Below are positions 6,217 to 13,879 of a DNA stretch of 15,229 nt, piece by piece. Positions within the stretch are counted from its first letter, which is position 1. Each line of letters opens with the position of its first letter. The translations under genes and the position numbers were made by a program. The notes under the pieces are model-generated. The model made no database searches and was not told where the DNA came from. It saw nothing but the letters and a program-made list of their open reading frames with translations. This stretch comes from Candidatus Omnitrophota bacterium (lineage in GTDB: Bacteria; Omnitrophota; Gorgyraeia; Aquiviventales; Aquiviventaceae): positions 1-15,229 of the forward strand of contig JACPSQ010000103.1 of assembly GCA_016193195.1 (NCBI GenBank), written 5' to 3'.

Positions 6217-7534
6217 GGCACATCTCTCCAATATCGCCAGCCCCCAGGAAGAAAATGGTATCCCCCGGCTGCGCGATGCACCTCACAAACGACGTCAGCT
6301 CCTCCTTTGGAACGTAGCGGACACACGGGTGGCCGTGGGCCTTGATGAGACGGGCAAGCCGCTCTCCCGACACGTCAGGGATCGGCGGCTCAAACGCCGG
6401 GTAGATATCCGTGACAATGACGCCATCAGCCCGGTCGAAGCAGACGCTCAACTCCCGTTCGAGCAACTGGGTCCGTGAAAACCGATGCGGCTGAAACACG
6501 ACGAGCCGGTGGCGATCCCGAATGACGTCCGCGTCAAGCGTCGCCCGGATCTCCGAGGGATGATGGGCGTAATCTTCCACGAACCAGATGTCGCCGGGGA
6601 GCCGCAGGAGCTGAAACCTCCGCTTGGTCCCCTCAAAACCCGCCAAGGCTTCCCGCACCGTAATGAGGGGAATCTCTAACGTGAGCCCCAGGCTGATCAC
6701 GGCGAGCGCATTGAGCACGTTGTGCCGCCCCGGCACCTGAAGCGTGAAGGGACCGAGCGAACGTCCGTTGTACACCGCATGAAAGCGGCTCCCATCGCCG
6801 TTCAGGCGGATCCGCTCAGCGGTCACGTCGGCGTCCGGGTCGAGGCCGTAGGTGAGCCGTGCAGGGGAACGAAGGGCCTCGCGGACCACCTCATCGTCAC
6901 AGCAAGCGATCAAGACCCCCCCGGGCGCCACTTGGCCGACAAACTGCTCGAAGGCCTCCACGAGGCGTCCGAACGTCCGGTAATGGTTCAAATGCTCTCG
7001 GTCGATATTCGTGACGATCGCGATGTGTGGAGACAGCAACAGGAATGAGCCGTCAGATTCATCGGTTTCAGCCACCAGGTAGGCGCCCGTGCCGGAGCGG
7101 GCGTTGGTTCCGATCGACAACATCACCCCGCCGACGACGACGGTTGGATCCCAACCCGCCTGGATCAAGAGCTGCGACGCCATCCCTGACGTCGTCGTCT
7201 TCCCATGGGCCCCGGCCACGGCGATCAACGGCCGATCGGCCGCAAGGGCTGCCAGGAGTTCCCCGCGGCTCATGGTGCGGATCCCGCGCGCTCGCGCCTC
7301 ACGCAGCTCCGGCTCGCGGTCTGAGACGGCCGAACTGTACACGAGGAGCTCGATGGGGCCACCCACATGGCGTGCGTCATGCCCCACCGACACGGTAGCG
7401 CCCTGTGCTTCGAGCCGGCGGGCGACGCCGTTGAGCTTCGGGTCACACCCTGAGACCACGCATCCTCGCTCATGGCAGATCGCTGCCAAGCCGCTCACGC
7501 CGATGCCGCTGACCCCCATGAAGTGGATCCGCAT
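6182..7534 (-). CDS. murC: UDP-N-acetylmuramate--L-alanine ligase
   Basis: MurC uses ATP to add the first amino acid, L-alanine, to UDP-MurNAc in the cytoplasm. Motifs in order: the N-terminal UDP-binding MRIHFMGVSGIGVSGLA, the P-loop AVAGAHGKTTT (105-115; Ala in place of the commoner Thr before HGKTTT), AETDESDGSFLLLSP (155-169) and TNIDREHLNHY, then PGRHNVLNALA, VEDYAHHPSEI and FQPHRFSRTQLL in the C-terminal domain. The usual start MRIHF is at 7534 (450 residues). An in-frame ATG at 7573 would add MTSSVFISGITRG; neither has a well-spaced ribosome site, since GAGGG touches the 7534 ATG. The frame further upstream lies in a repeat and is not credible. murC is separated from murG by a 202-nt repeat-filled gap, the largest break in the cluster. 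Confidence 0.95.
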   Translation of the reverse strand: MRIHFMGVSGIGVSGLAAICHERGCVVSGCDPKLNGVARRLEAQGATVSVGHDARHVGGPIELLVYSSAVSDREPELREARARGIRTMSRGELLAALAADRPLIAVAGAHGKTTTSGMASQLLIQAGWDPTVVVGGVMLSIGTNARSGTGAYLVAETDESDGSFLLLSPHIAIVTNIDREHLNHYRTFGRLVEAFEQFVGQVAPGGVLIACCDDEVVREALRSPARLTYGLDPDADVTAERIRLNGDGSRFHAVYNGRSLGPFTLQVPGRHNVLNALAVISLGLTLEIPLITVREALAGFEGTKRRFQLLRLPGDIWFVEDYAHHPSEIRATLDADVIRDRHRLVVFQPHRFSRTQLLERELSVCFDRADGVIVTDIYPAFEPPIPDVSGERLARLIKAHGHPCVRYVPKEELTSFVRCIAQPGDTIFFLGAGDIGEMCHDLAARLHSPA

Positions 7535-7586
7535 CCCTCGCGTGATTCCACTTATGAAAACGCTGGAGGTCATTTCAAAACCACCC

Positions 7587-7720
7587 GACACACCACAGAA
7601 GATACAGAAACGCCACAGAGGCACAGAGAACTGCTCGACGGGAATTGCTCTGTGGTCCTGTGCCTGCCTGCCGAAGCCTCGGCGCAGGCAGGGACCTTCT
7701 GTGGTTCTGTGGTGTCATCT
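7587..7720. repeat. CACAGAGG-type interrupted palindrome between murG and murC
   Basis: The left part carries CACCACAGAA (7591-7600) and GCCACAGAGGCACAGAG; the right part carries CTCTGTGG (7648-7655) and TTCTGTGGTG (7705-7714), the inverse. Nested near the right side is a second hairpin, CCTGCCTGCCGA (7663-7674), AGCC, TCGGCGCAGGCAGG (7679-7692), with a 2-nt bulge. It fills most of the 202-nt non-coding gap. Because it lies in the middle of an otherwise tightly packed transcript it could act on RNA stability or termination; this is not shown by the sequence. Confidence 0.8.
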
Positions 7721-7736
7721 GTAAGCGATGAGGGGC

Positions 7737-8852
7737 TCATTGGCCGTTCCCGCAGACATTTCGCTTGCCGAGTTCGACGATCGCGCCAGTCAACTTTTCG
7801 ACGGCGTCCGGGGTCTGCAAGAGCCGCACCTGCGATCCCATCGCGGTTCGCAACCGCTGATCCGCCAACAGACGCCGGGCGACCTCAAGCACCCGCTCGG
7901 GAGACGCCTGCGATTGCTCAATCATCAGGCCGCCGCCGAGCTCCTCCACGAGCCGGGCGTTTGCCCGCTGGTGGCCGCCTGCAAAGGGATAGGGGATGAG
8001 GATGGACGGCGTGCCGCAGCGAGCGAGTTCCGCGATCGTCGATGCCCCGGCCCTGGCGATCACGACATCCGCAAGCGCATACGCCGCCCCCATGTCTCCC
8101 AGGAACGACGCGACCCAAGAGACCACCCCAGCAGCCGCATACGCGGTGTTGACAGCCGCCTCGTCGCTCGGGCCGGTCAGGTGCAGGATCTGCCAACGCC
8201 CCCGTTCCTCGGGTGAGAGGAGTAGCGCGATCTGGACCATCAAGCGGTTGATCGCTCGAGCCCCTTGACTGCCCCCAAGGACAAGGAGGGTCGGACGATC
8301 CGCCCTCAAGCCAAACCGCCGGGCGGCTTCCGCTCGCGAGGACCGACCAATCGCCGGCCTGATCGGCAAGCCCGTGAGGACTGCGGGGGTCTTGCCGAGC
8401 CTCGCATGGGTTTCGCGAAAGGAGAGCGCCACGCGGTCGACCCACGGCGCGAGCCACTGGTTCGTTCGGCCCATGACGACGTTCTGCTCATGGAGGAGAC
8501 ATCCGATGCGTCGTCGGGCGGCCGCCAAGACCACCGGAGCCGAGATCCAGCCCCCAAATCCGACGACGACGTCCGGCGAAAACGCGTCGAAGCACCGACG
8601 AGCGCGTCGCCAGAGCTGGCCGCATTGCAGAAGACGCCTCAGCAGGTTCGTGGAGGCGTCGATGGGAATGGGGTTGAGGTCGACGACGCCGTCCCTCGCC
8701 TCCTGCGTCAGGGCAGAGATCAACGGGGCCGTCTGCCGGCGTTCGGCATACCAGACTTTGATGCGCGCGCCGCTTCTCGCCAGGGTGCGGGCCACCTCGA
8801 GCGCCGGGATCAAATGACCTCCGCTGCCCTCAGCGACCAAGAGCACGTTCAT
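7737..8852 (-). CDS. murG: Undecaprenyl-PP-MurNAc-pentapeptide GlcNAc transferase
   Basis: MurG is the GT-B glycosyltransferase at the inner membrane face that adds GlcNAc to lipid I to form lipid II. The 371-residue product matches family length. It shows the N-terminal glycine loop EGSGGHLIPALEVA (8-21; normally GGTGGH), VVGFGGWISAPVVLAA, LLHEQNVVMGRTNQ, the second glycine-rich loop LLVLGGSQGARAIN, and the UDP-GlcNAc site RAGASTIAELARCGTPSILIPYPFA followed by GHQRANA. The ATG at 8852 is preceded by GGAGAA at good spacing and overlaps the ftsW stop by 23 nt, indicating coupling. The C-terminus ends just before the repeat that separates it from murC. Confidence 0.95.
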   Translation of the reverse strand: MNVLLVAEGSGGHLIPALEVARTLARSGARIKVWYAERRQTAPLISALTQEARDGVVDLNPIPIDASTNLLRRLLQCGQLWRRARRCFDAFSPDVVVGFGGWISAPVVLAAARRRIGCLLHEQNVVMGRTNQWLAPWVDRVALSFRETHARLGKTPAVLTGLPIRPAIGRSSRAEAARRFGLRADRPTLLVLGGSQGARAINRLMVQIALLLSPEERGRWQILHLTGPSDEAAVNTAYAAAGVVSWVASFLGDMGAAYALADVVIARAGASTIAELARCGTPSILIPYPFAGGHQRANARLVEELGGGLMIEQSQASPERVLEVARRLLADQRLRTAMGSQVRLLQTPDAVEKLTGAIVELGKRNVCGNGQ

Positions 8853-9942
8853 CGAGGCGTTCTCCGTGTCTACCCGCTTGGAAGATGAGCGCGCACGCGA
8901 TCAGGTTGATGACCATGGAGCTGCCGCCATAGGAGATCAACGGCAACGGCAATCCTTTGGTCGGCAAGAGCCCCGTCACCACCGCCATGTTGATGACCGT
9001 CTCAAGGCCGATCATGCCGACCAGCCCGCAGGCGAGGTACTTGCTGAAGGGATCGTGGGCTGCGACGGCGATCCGGAACCCGCACACGAGGAAGAGCGCG
9101 AACAGGCTGATGACGGCCGTGGTCCCGACGAGCCCCAGCTCTTCCCCAATGATGGCGAAGATGAAATCGGTGTGGGCGTTGGGGAGGAAGAACAGCTTCT
9201 GCAGCGAACCGCCCACCCCGACCCCGAAGAGACCGCCGCTCGCCAACGAGAGGTAGGACTGAATGATCTGGTAGCCGCTGCCCAGCGGGTCGCCCCAGGG
9301 ATTGAGGAACGCGAGGATTCGCCGACGGCGGTAGTCTTCACTCGCGATGATGAACACCAGCACCACGGCGGCGATACCCACCACGGCGGCGAGATGCTGC
9401 CAGCGGGCCCTGGCCACGACGAGGAGGAGGAGGGCGACGGCCCCCATCGCAATCGTCGTCCCGAGATCCGGCTGAACGAGGACCAGCCCTGCCATCATCC
9501 CGGTTGCAAGGAGCGGGGGGAGGAGGCCCCGTCGGAAGTCCTGGATCCTCTCCATCTTCCGCGCGAGCAGGTCTGCCAAGTAGAGAATCAACGACACCTG
9601 CGCAAACTCCGAGGGTTGGAGGCCCCAACGGCCGATGCGGAACCACCGCTTCGCCCCCCCGACTTCTTGGCCGAAGAGATCGACGAGCACTAAGCAGAGC
9701 ATGCTCACAAGCAGCAGCCAGCGGCTGGATCGTCGCAGGTTGGCGTACGGGACCATGAGGCAGCCAACACCCAGCACGAGGCCGCAGGCAATCCCCACGA
9801 GATGGTTCGTGAGGAATCGCAGGCTCCCCCCGTAGGTCGCCTCGGAGACCATCGCGCTTGAGGAGTAGACAGCGACAACCCCCATCCCGAGCAGGACGAC
9901 GACGATCACCAAGAGGTGCTGCCGTAATTGCCGAGGGCTCAT
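8830..9942 (-). CDS. ftsW: Septal peptidoglycan polymerase FtsW (SEDS family)
   Basis: FtsW is the multi-span membrane glycosyltransferase that polymerises lipid II at the septum with its cognate class B PBP. The 370-residue protein is a run of hydrophobic segments with the SEDS signatures KRWFRIGRWGLQPSEFAQ (98-115), LVQPDLGTT (155-163), NPWGDPLGSGYQIIQS (214-229), LPNAHTDFIFAIIGEELGLVG (253-273) holding the Asp (D259) regarded as catalytic, and GLPLPLISYGGSSM near the C-terminus. Position between murD and murG separates it from its paralogue RodA. The start ATG at 9942 has a GGAGG 15 nt upstream, rather far. The gap to murD (97 nt) is mostly a repeat. No ftsI is visible; it may lie upstream of murE, outside the window. 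Confidence 0.95.
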   Translation of the reverse strand: MSPRQLRQHLLVIVVVLLGMGVVAVYSSSAMVSEATYGGSLRFLTNHLVGIACGLVLGVGCLMVPYANLRRSSRWLLLVSMLCLVLVDLFGQEVGGAKRWFRIGRWGLQPSEFAQVSLILYLADLLARKMERIQDFRRGLLPPLLATGMMAGLVLVQPDLGTTIAMGAVALLLLVVARARWQHLAAVVGIAAVVLVFIIASEDYRRRRILAFLNPWGDPLGSGYQIIQSYLSLASGGLFGVGVGGSLQKLFFLPNAHTDFIFAIIGEELGLVGTTAVISLFALFLVCGFRIAVAAHDPFSKYLACGLVGMIGLETVINMAVVTGLLPTKGLPLPLISYGGSSMVINLIACALIFQAGRHGERLDERALGR

Positions 9943-9988
9943 CGTGCGTTGCGCATGCCTCCAGCGGTCGTGTCTTATTGGATGATTT

Positions 9989-10050
9989 CACAGATTCATA
10001 AGGCAGATTTCGCAGATCACGATCTGTGTAATCTGGGTTTCAAATCTGTG
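9989..10050. repeat. CAGATT-type interrupted palindrome between murD and ftsW
   Basis: CACAGATT (9989-9996) pairs with AATCTGTG (10043-10050) and CAGATC (10013-10018) with GATCTG (10021-10026), with partly matching GCAGATT and AATCTGG between. Its right end extends into the last codons of murD, which read MTQI from the repeat and stop there. It is AT-richer than the genes around it. Confidence 0.75.
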
Positions 10051-11434
10051 TCATCTCAAATTCAGACAGCACCCCTCCAGCGAGTTGGCTGACGAGCGCC
10101 TTAAAGGTTCGTCCGCGGTCTTCGAAATCGCGGAACATGTCGAAGCTGGCGCATGCAGGCGAGAAGAGGACGGTCGTCCCGGGACGAGCGAGGCTGTCAG
10201 CAGCCCGAACGGCTTCCCCTAACGTCTCACACTCACGGACGACGGCCCGGCTCGCGTGACCGTTCAACAGGTCGTGCAAGCGCGAGCGGGACTCACCGAT
10301 CAGGACGACGCCCTTCACGCGCTCTCGATGGAGCGGTTCCAGCAGGTCGCCAAAATCCAAGCCCTTGTCTCGACCGCCGATGATCACCACGACGTCGCCG
10401 GGAGTCTCGGACAGGGCGAAGCGGAGGCTGTCAGGGGTGGTGGATTTGGAATCGTTGACGAAGCGGACGCCCCGAGGGGCCGCCATCACATGCTCCATCC
10501 GATGCTCCAATCCCCGGCAGGTCCGAATCACCTGCCAGGAGAGCGGGTCGGGAATCCCGAGGAGCCTCCCCACCTGCAACACGGCCTGGGCGCTCTCGGT
10601 GAAGGACTGTTGCGTCTGGCGCGCCAATCGCAGCCATGGAGGGTTGGAGTGGTTGTCGCCAAACCAGACGCGTTGCGCATGGCATTGCTCGCCGATGCCG
10701 ACGATGCGCGGATCGCTTCCATTGAGGATCGCCCAGTCGGTTGGGGTCTGACGTTGGAAGAGCCTGGCTTTCGCGCTGAGGTAGGCCTCCGCGTCGTGGT
10801 GGCGATCCAAGTGGTTCGCCCCGACGTTCAGGAGCACGCCGATGTGGGGACGGAAGTGATCGCACCACAACAGTTGGAACGAGCTGACTTCCACCACGGC
10901 GATCATCCGTGTGGTCAGTTGGCCGATGGTGGATGAGAAGGGGATACCCAGGTTGCCGCAGGCGATCGCGGCATGCCCACTCGCCTTGAGGAGCTCGGCG
11001 ATGAGGGTCACGGTCGTGCTCTTCCCGTTCGTCCCTGTGACCGCGATGATCATCGAGGGGCAAAAGCGGGAGGCCAGCTCAATTTCGCTGAGGATTGGAA
11101 GATGCCGTTCGAGCGCCCATCGAATCGGGCCGGCGGTCTCCGGAACCCCAGGACTGACCACCAGGAGCTCCGACTGCTCAATGAGCCGCTGGGAATGACC
11201 GCCGATCTCGATGTCTTCGACGCCGCGAGCGGTGCAGGCGTCTCGCATCGTTCGCAGTTCCGGGGTATCCCGGGCTTCGGTGGCCCGTACGCGACATCCC
11301 ATTCGGCAGAGGAGGTCCATGGCAGCCATCCCGCTCCTCCCGAGGCCGACGATCGCCACGCGGCGCCCTTCCCACGAGCGCCCGAAGACATCGGTGCGAC
11401 TCAGCGAGGGTTCCAATTCAACAGTGGTCATCAT
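10040..11434 (-). CDS. murD: UDP-N-acetylmuramoylalanine--D-glutamate ligase
   Basis: MurD adds D-glutamate to UDP-MurNAc-L-Ala with ATP in the cytoplasm. The 464-residue product has the N-terminal nucleotide fold VAIVGLGRSGMAAM (26-39), LLVVSPGVPE, the P-loop IAVTGTNGKSTT (130-141), VEVSSFQLLW, NVGANHLDRH (usually NIxPDHLDRH), FVNDSKSTTPDS and VIIGGRDKGLDF. Two adjacent ATGs start it: the first (11434) overlaps the mraY stop as ATGATGA, so re-initiation after mraY is likely; the open frame continues far upstream but only as a shadow of mraY. The last residues, EMTQI, come from a repeat element, so the native C-terminus has probably been slightly altered; the usual family end falls just before it. 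Confidence 0.95.
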   Translation of the reverse strand: MMTTVELEPSLSRTDVFGRSWEGRRVAIVGLGRSGMAAMDLLCRMGCRVRATEARDTPELRTMRDACTARGVEDIEIGGHSQRLIEQSELLVVSPGVPETAGPIRWALERHLPILSEIELASRFCPSMIIAVTGTNGKSTTVTLIAELLKASGHAAIACGNLGIPFSSTIGQLTTRMIAVVEVSSFQLLWCDHFRPHIGVLLNVGANHLDRHHDAEAYLSAKARLFQRQTPTDWAILNGSDPRIVGIGEQCHAQRVWFGDNHSNPPWLRLARQTQQSFTESAQAVLQVGRLLGIPDPLSWQVIRTCRGLEHRMEHVMAAPRGVRFVNDSKSTTPDSLRFALSETPGDVVVIIGGRDKGLDFGDLLEPLHRERVKGVVLIGESRSRLHDLLNGHASRAVVRECETLGEAVRAADSLARPGTTVLFSPACASFDMFRDFEDRGRTFKALVSQLAGGVLSEFEMTQI

Positions 11435-12423
11435 GGGCGACTCGTCGTCAATCCCAGGGCCGCCAACAGGACCCCGACGATCCAAAACCGCACGATGAGC
11501 TTTGGCTCGCTCAGCCCCCCCAGGTGAAAGTGGTGGTGGAGGGGGGCGACGCGAAAGATTCGCCGCTGACCACGCCATTTGTAGGAGGCGACTTGGAACA
11601 TCACCGAGAGGGCTTCCACAACGAAGACCCCGCCGATGATCACAAGCCACAGGGCGGTGCGCGTCAGGAGACCGATCGTGCCGAGGGCAGCCCCAAGCCC
11701 GAGCGCTCCGACATCACCGAGAAAGACGGAAGCCGGAAAACTGTTAAACCAGAGGAACCCGACGCAGGCGCCCGCGAGGCTCGCGCACCACGCCACCAGC
11801 GCGGGGTGCGGTCGATCACCCGTCAGCGCCAAGAACCCGAGCGCCGAGAGCGCGATCGCCACGCAGCCGGAGGCCAATCCATCCATTCCATCCGAGAGGT
11901 TGACGGCATGCGCCGAGCCCGCAACGACCACCATCGCCAACGGAACCCATCCCCAGCCCACCTCAACCGTCCGCTGAAGCCACGGGACCTGCACGACACT
12001 GGCGCTGACCGGGGTGGAGATGGTGGCCAGTCCGAGGACGGCTCCGACGGCTAACGCGACGACCAGCTTGGGCAGGCTGCGGAGGCCCCTCCCGTTCTTC
12101 CCCCGGAACTTCAAGCAGTCATCGAGGAGTCCGACGGCGCCGAGCCCTGCGACTACGCCAAAGACGAGCCAACCCTCTCGATCCGATAAGGCGCCTGCCG
12201 CGCAAGCCACCAGGATGCCCGCCAACAGGACGAACAGCCCGCCCATCGTTGGGGTACCCTGCTTCATCGCTTGATAGGCCATGAGCGGAGGACAGTCTTC
12301 ATAGCGCCCTGGCGCCACGCGCTGGGCGCGCATCAGGGCGGGGATGGCCAAGCGTCCTACCGCCACGCACACCCCCGCGCTGATGAGGAAGATGGCCGCA
12401 GCGTAGCTGAGGGAATCAACCAT
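11431..12423 (-). CDS. mraY: Phospho-N-acetylmuramoyl-pentapeptide transferase (lipid I synthase)
   Basis: MraY moves phospho-MurNAc-pentapeptide from UDP to undecaprenyl phosphate in the inner membrane. The 330-residue polytopic protein has KQGTPTMGG (54-62), the acidic DDCLKF (101-106), the active-site NLSDGMDGLA (175-184), FNSFPASVFLGDVGALGLG (226-244) with the conserved Asp237, and PLHHHFHLGGLSEPKLIVRFW with the triple histidine. It is about 30 residues shorter than the E. coli enzyme, mainly at the N-terminus and loops, but all catalytic residues are present. It overlaps murF by 8 nt and murD by 4 nt (ATGA). No strong ribosome site is seen before the ATG at 12423, consistent with coupling. 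Confidence 0.96.
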   Translation of the reverse strand: MVDSLSYAAAIFLISAGVCVAVGRLAIPALMRAQRVAPGRYEDCPPLMAYQAMKQGTPTMGGLFVLLAGILVACAAGALSDREGWLVFGVVAGLGAVGLLDDCLKFRGKNGRGLRSLPKLVVALAVGAVLGLATISTPVSASVVQVPWLQRTVEVGWGWVPLAMVVVAGSAHAVNLSDGMDGLASGCVAIALSALGFLALTGDRPHPALVAWCASLAGACVGFLWFNSFPASVFLGDVGALGLGAALGTIGLLTRTALWLVIIGGVFVVEALSVMFQVASYKWRGQRRIFRVAPLHHHFHLGGLSEPKLIVRFWIVGVLLAALGLTTSRP

Positions 12424-13879
12424 GGAGACTTCGGTAGTGCTCGATGAGGAAGTCCGTCACCTGCTCGAGGTTGAGCTTCCGAGAGCCTTTGACGAGGAGC
12501 CCATCACCCTCACGCAGGATCTCAGGAAGCCCGTCGATCAACGCTTGGACGGTGCGATAGGTCGCCACCCCCCCACCTGCTTCGGACCGCTGCAGGCGGG
12601 CCGTGTCCTGTTGGGTCGCCTCCGGCGACCAAGCAGGTGGGGGGGGGCGGCCTTCCCGAACCCCTTGCGCAACGTCGTCTGCATACTGGCCGACAGCGAT
12701 CACCGCATCGATCCCCAGCTGCATCGCAAGACGCCCAATCGCTTGATGGGCTGAGGAAGCGTAGGAACCCAACTCCAACATGTCGCCCACGATGGCCACT
12801 TTGCGGTGGACGTCCATGTCCTTCAAGGTTTCGAGCGCCCGGGCGAACGAGAGGGGATTGGCGTTGTAGCAGTCGTTGAGGATGGTCAGGCCATTGCACC
12901 GCACGACTTGGGAACGTAACGGGAGCGGCTGGAATGAACCAAGGCGGTCTCTGGCTTCACTGAGCGGAACCCCCAGGGCCCACGCACACGCCAGGGCTGC
13001 CAGCGTGTTCTCCACGTTGTGATAGCCGACCAGTGGGATGGCCCAGAGGCTGCCGTGGTCTCGCAACCGGAGGAGCATGCCCTCCCGAGTCTTCCGGATG
13101 TCCAGGGCCTGGAGATCGCAGCGGTCGGTTGTTCCAAAGCTGATCCGCCGAACCGTGGGATCAAGGTGACGTGAGGCCTCCAGGCAGACATCGAGCTGAT
13201 CGCCTGGCAGGACCGCGGAGCCCTCAGGGGGAAGGACCTCGAGCAGCGAAAGTTTCTCGCGCAACACCCCGGCCAACGAGCCGAAGAACTCAAGATGCAC
13301 CGGCCCGACGTTCGTGATGAGCGCGACATCCGGCTCTGCGATGGACGCGAGATATGCGATCTCCCCAGGATGGTTTGAGCCGAGTTCGACAACCGCCATC
13401 CGATGGTGAGGAGCCATCCGGAGGAGCGTCAAGGGGACGCCGATGTGGTTGTTCTGCGTCCCCGCCGTTTTCAGGATCGCCCCCGGGTTTCCCAGCAGGT
13501 GGGCAATGAGCTCTTTGGTCGTCGTCTTCCCGCAGGAGCCGGTCACGGCGACGACGGGCCGATGGAAACGTCGACGGTGAAACCGCGCCAGATCGCCGAG
13601 CGCCTTCGCGGTCTCTTCGACCAGGATCGTCGGTAAGGAGGCGGAGCCGTTGGCGGGAGTCGGCAGTCGTGAGACGATGAGACACGAGGCCCCGCGATGG
13701 GCGGCTTCTTCAATGAAGCGATGACCGTCCAACCGAGTCCCTTGGATGGCCACAAACGCTTCACCCGGAACGAGGCGACGGGAGTCGATCGCAATCCCGC
13801 TGATGGACCCTGTGGGACGACCTCGCACGAGCCGGCCACCAGTCGCCTCAAGGATCTGGTGGACTGTCCAACGTGTCAT
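12416..13879 (-). CDS. murF: UDP-MurNAc-tripeptide--D-alanyl-D-alanine ligase with element insertion
   Basis: MurF joins D-Ala-D-Ala to the UDP-MurNAc-tripeptide, completing the cytoplasmic precursor. The 487-residue product has the N-terminal IDSRRLVPGEAFVAIQG (31-47), the P-loop VVAVTGSCGKTTT (109-121), NNHIGVPLTLL, VVELGSNHPGEIAYL, TNVGPVHLEFFGS, NDCYNANPLSF, VAIVGDMLELG and the C-terminal LLVKGSRKLNLE. It is longer than the usual 450-460 because residues about 410-437 (starting GRPPPPAWSPE) are encoded by a palindromic element at 12568-12645, inserted between DDVAQGVRE and VATYRTVQALIDGL in the third domain. The frame is preserved. The start ATG at 13879 overlaps the murE stop by 4 nt (ATGA). 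Confidence 0.95.
   Translation of the reverse strand: MTRWTVHQILEATGGRLVRGRPTGSISGIAIDSRRLVPGEAFVAIQGTRLDGHRFIEEAAHRGASCLIVSRLPTPANGSASLPTILVEETAKALGDLARFHRRRFHRPVVAVTGSCGKTTTKELIAHLLGNPGAILKTAGTQNNHIGVPLTLLRMAPHHRMAVVELGSNHPGEIAYLASIAEPDVALITNVGPVHLEFFGSLAGVLREKLSLLEVLPPEGSAVLPGDQLDVCLEASRHLDPTVRRISFGTTDRCDLQALDIRKTREGMLLRLRDHGSLWAIPLVGYHNVENTLAALACAWALGVPLSEARDRLGSFQPLPLRSQVVRCNGLTILNDCYNANPLSFARALETLKDMDVHRKVAIVGDMLELGSYASSAHQAIGRLAMQLGIDAVIAVGQYADDVAQGVREGRPPPPAWSPEATQQDTARLQRSEAGGGVATYRTVQALIDGLPEILREGDGLLVKGSRKLNLEQVTDFLIEHYRSLHG
12568..12645. mobile_element. C7-ACCTG palindromic element, copy 3 (in murF)
   Basis: 78 bp bounded by CCCCCCCACCTGCTT (12568-12582) and AAGCAGGTGGGGGGG (12631-12645); the G-run continues for two more bases, so the exact right edge is uncertain. 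Inside are CCGC-TGCAG-GCGG (12587-12599) and the perfect hairpin GGTCGCC-TCC-GGCGACC (12614-12630). It is the shortest copy and has the same terminal stem plus two-arm layout. No clear target duplication can be read because of the homopolymer. Confidence 0.72.

Noticed and set aside
8866..9693. Long plus-strand open frame opposite ftsW
   Set aside because: Its translation is rich in charged residues, with no recognisable motif, and mirrors the hydrophobic codons of ftsW on the other strand; it is a GC-rich shadow.
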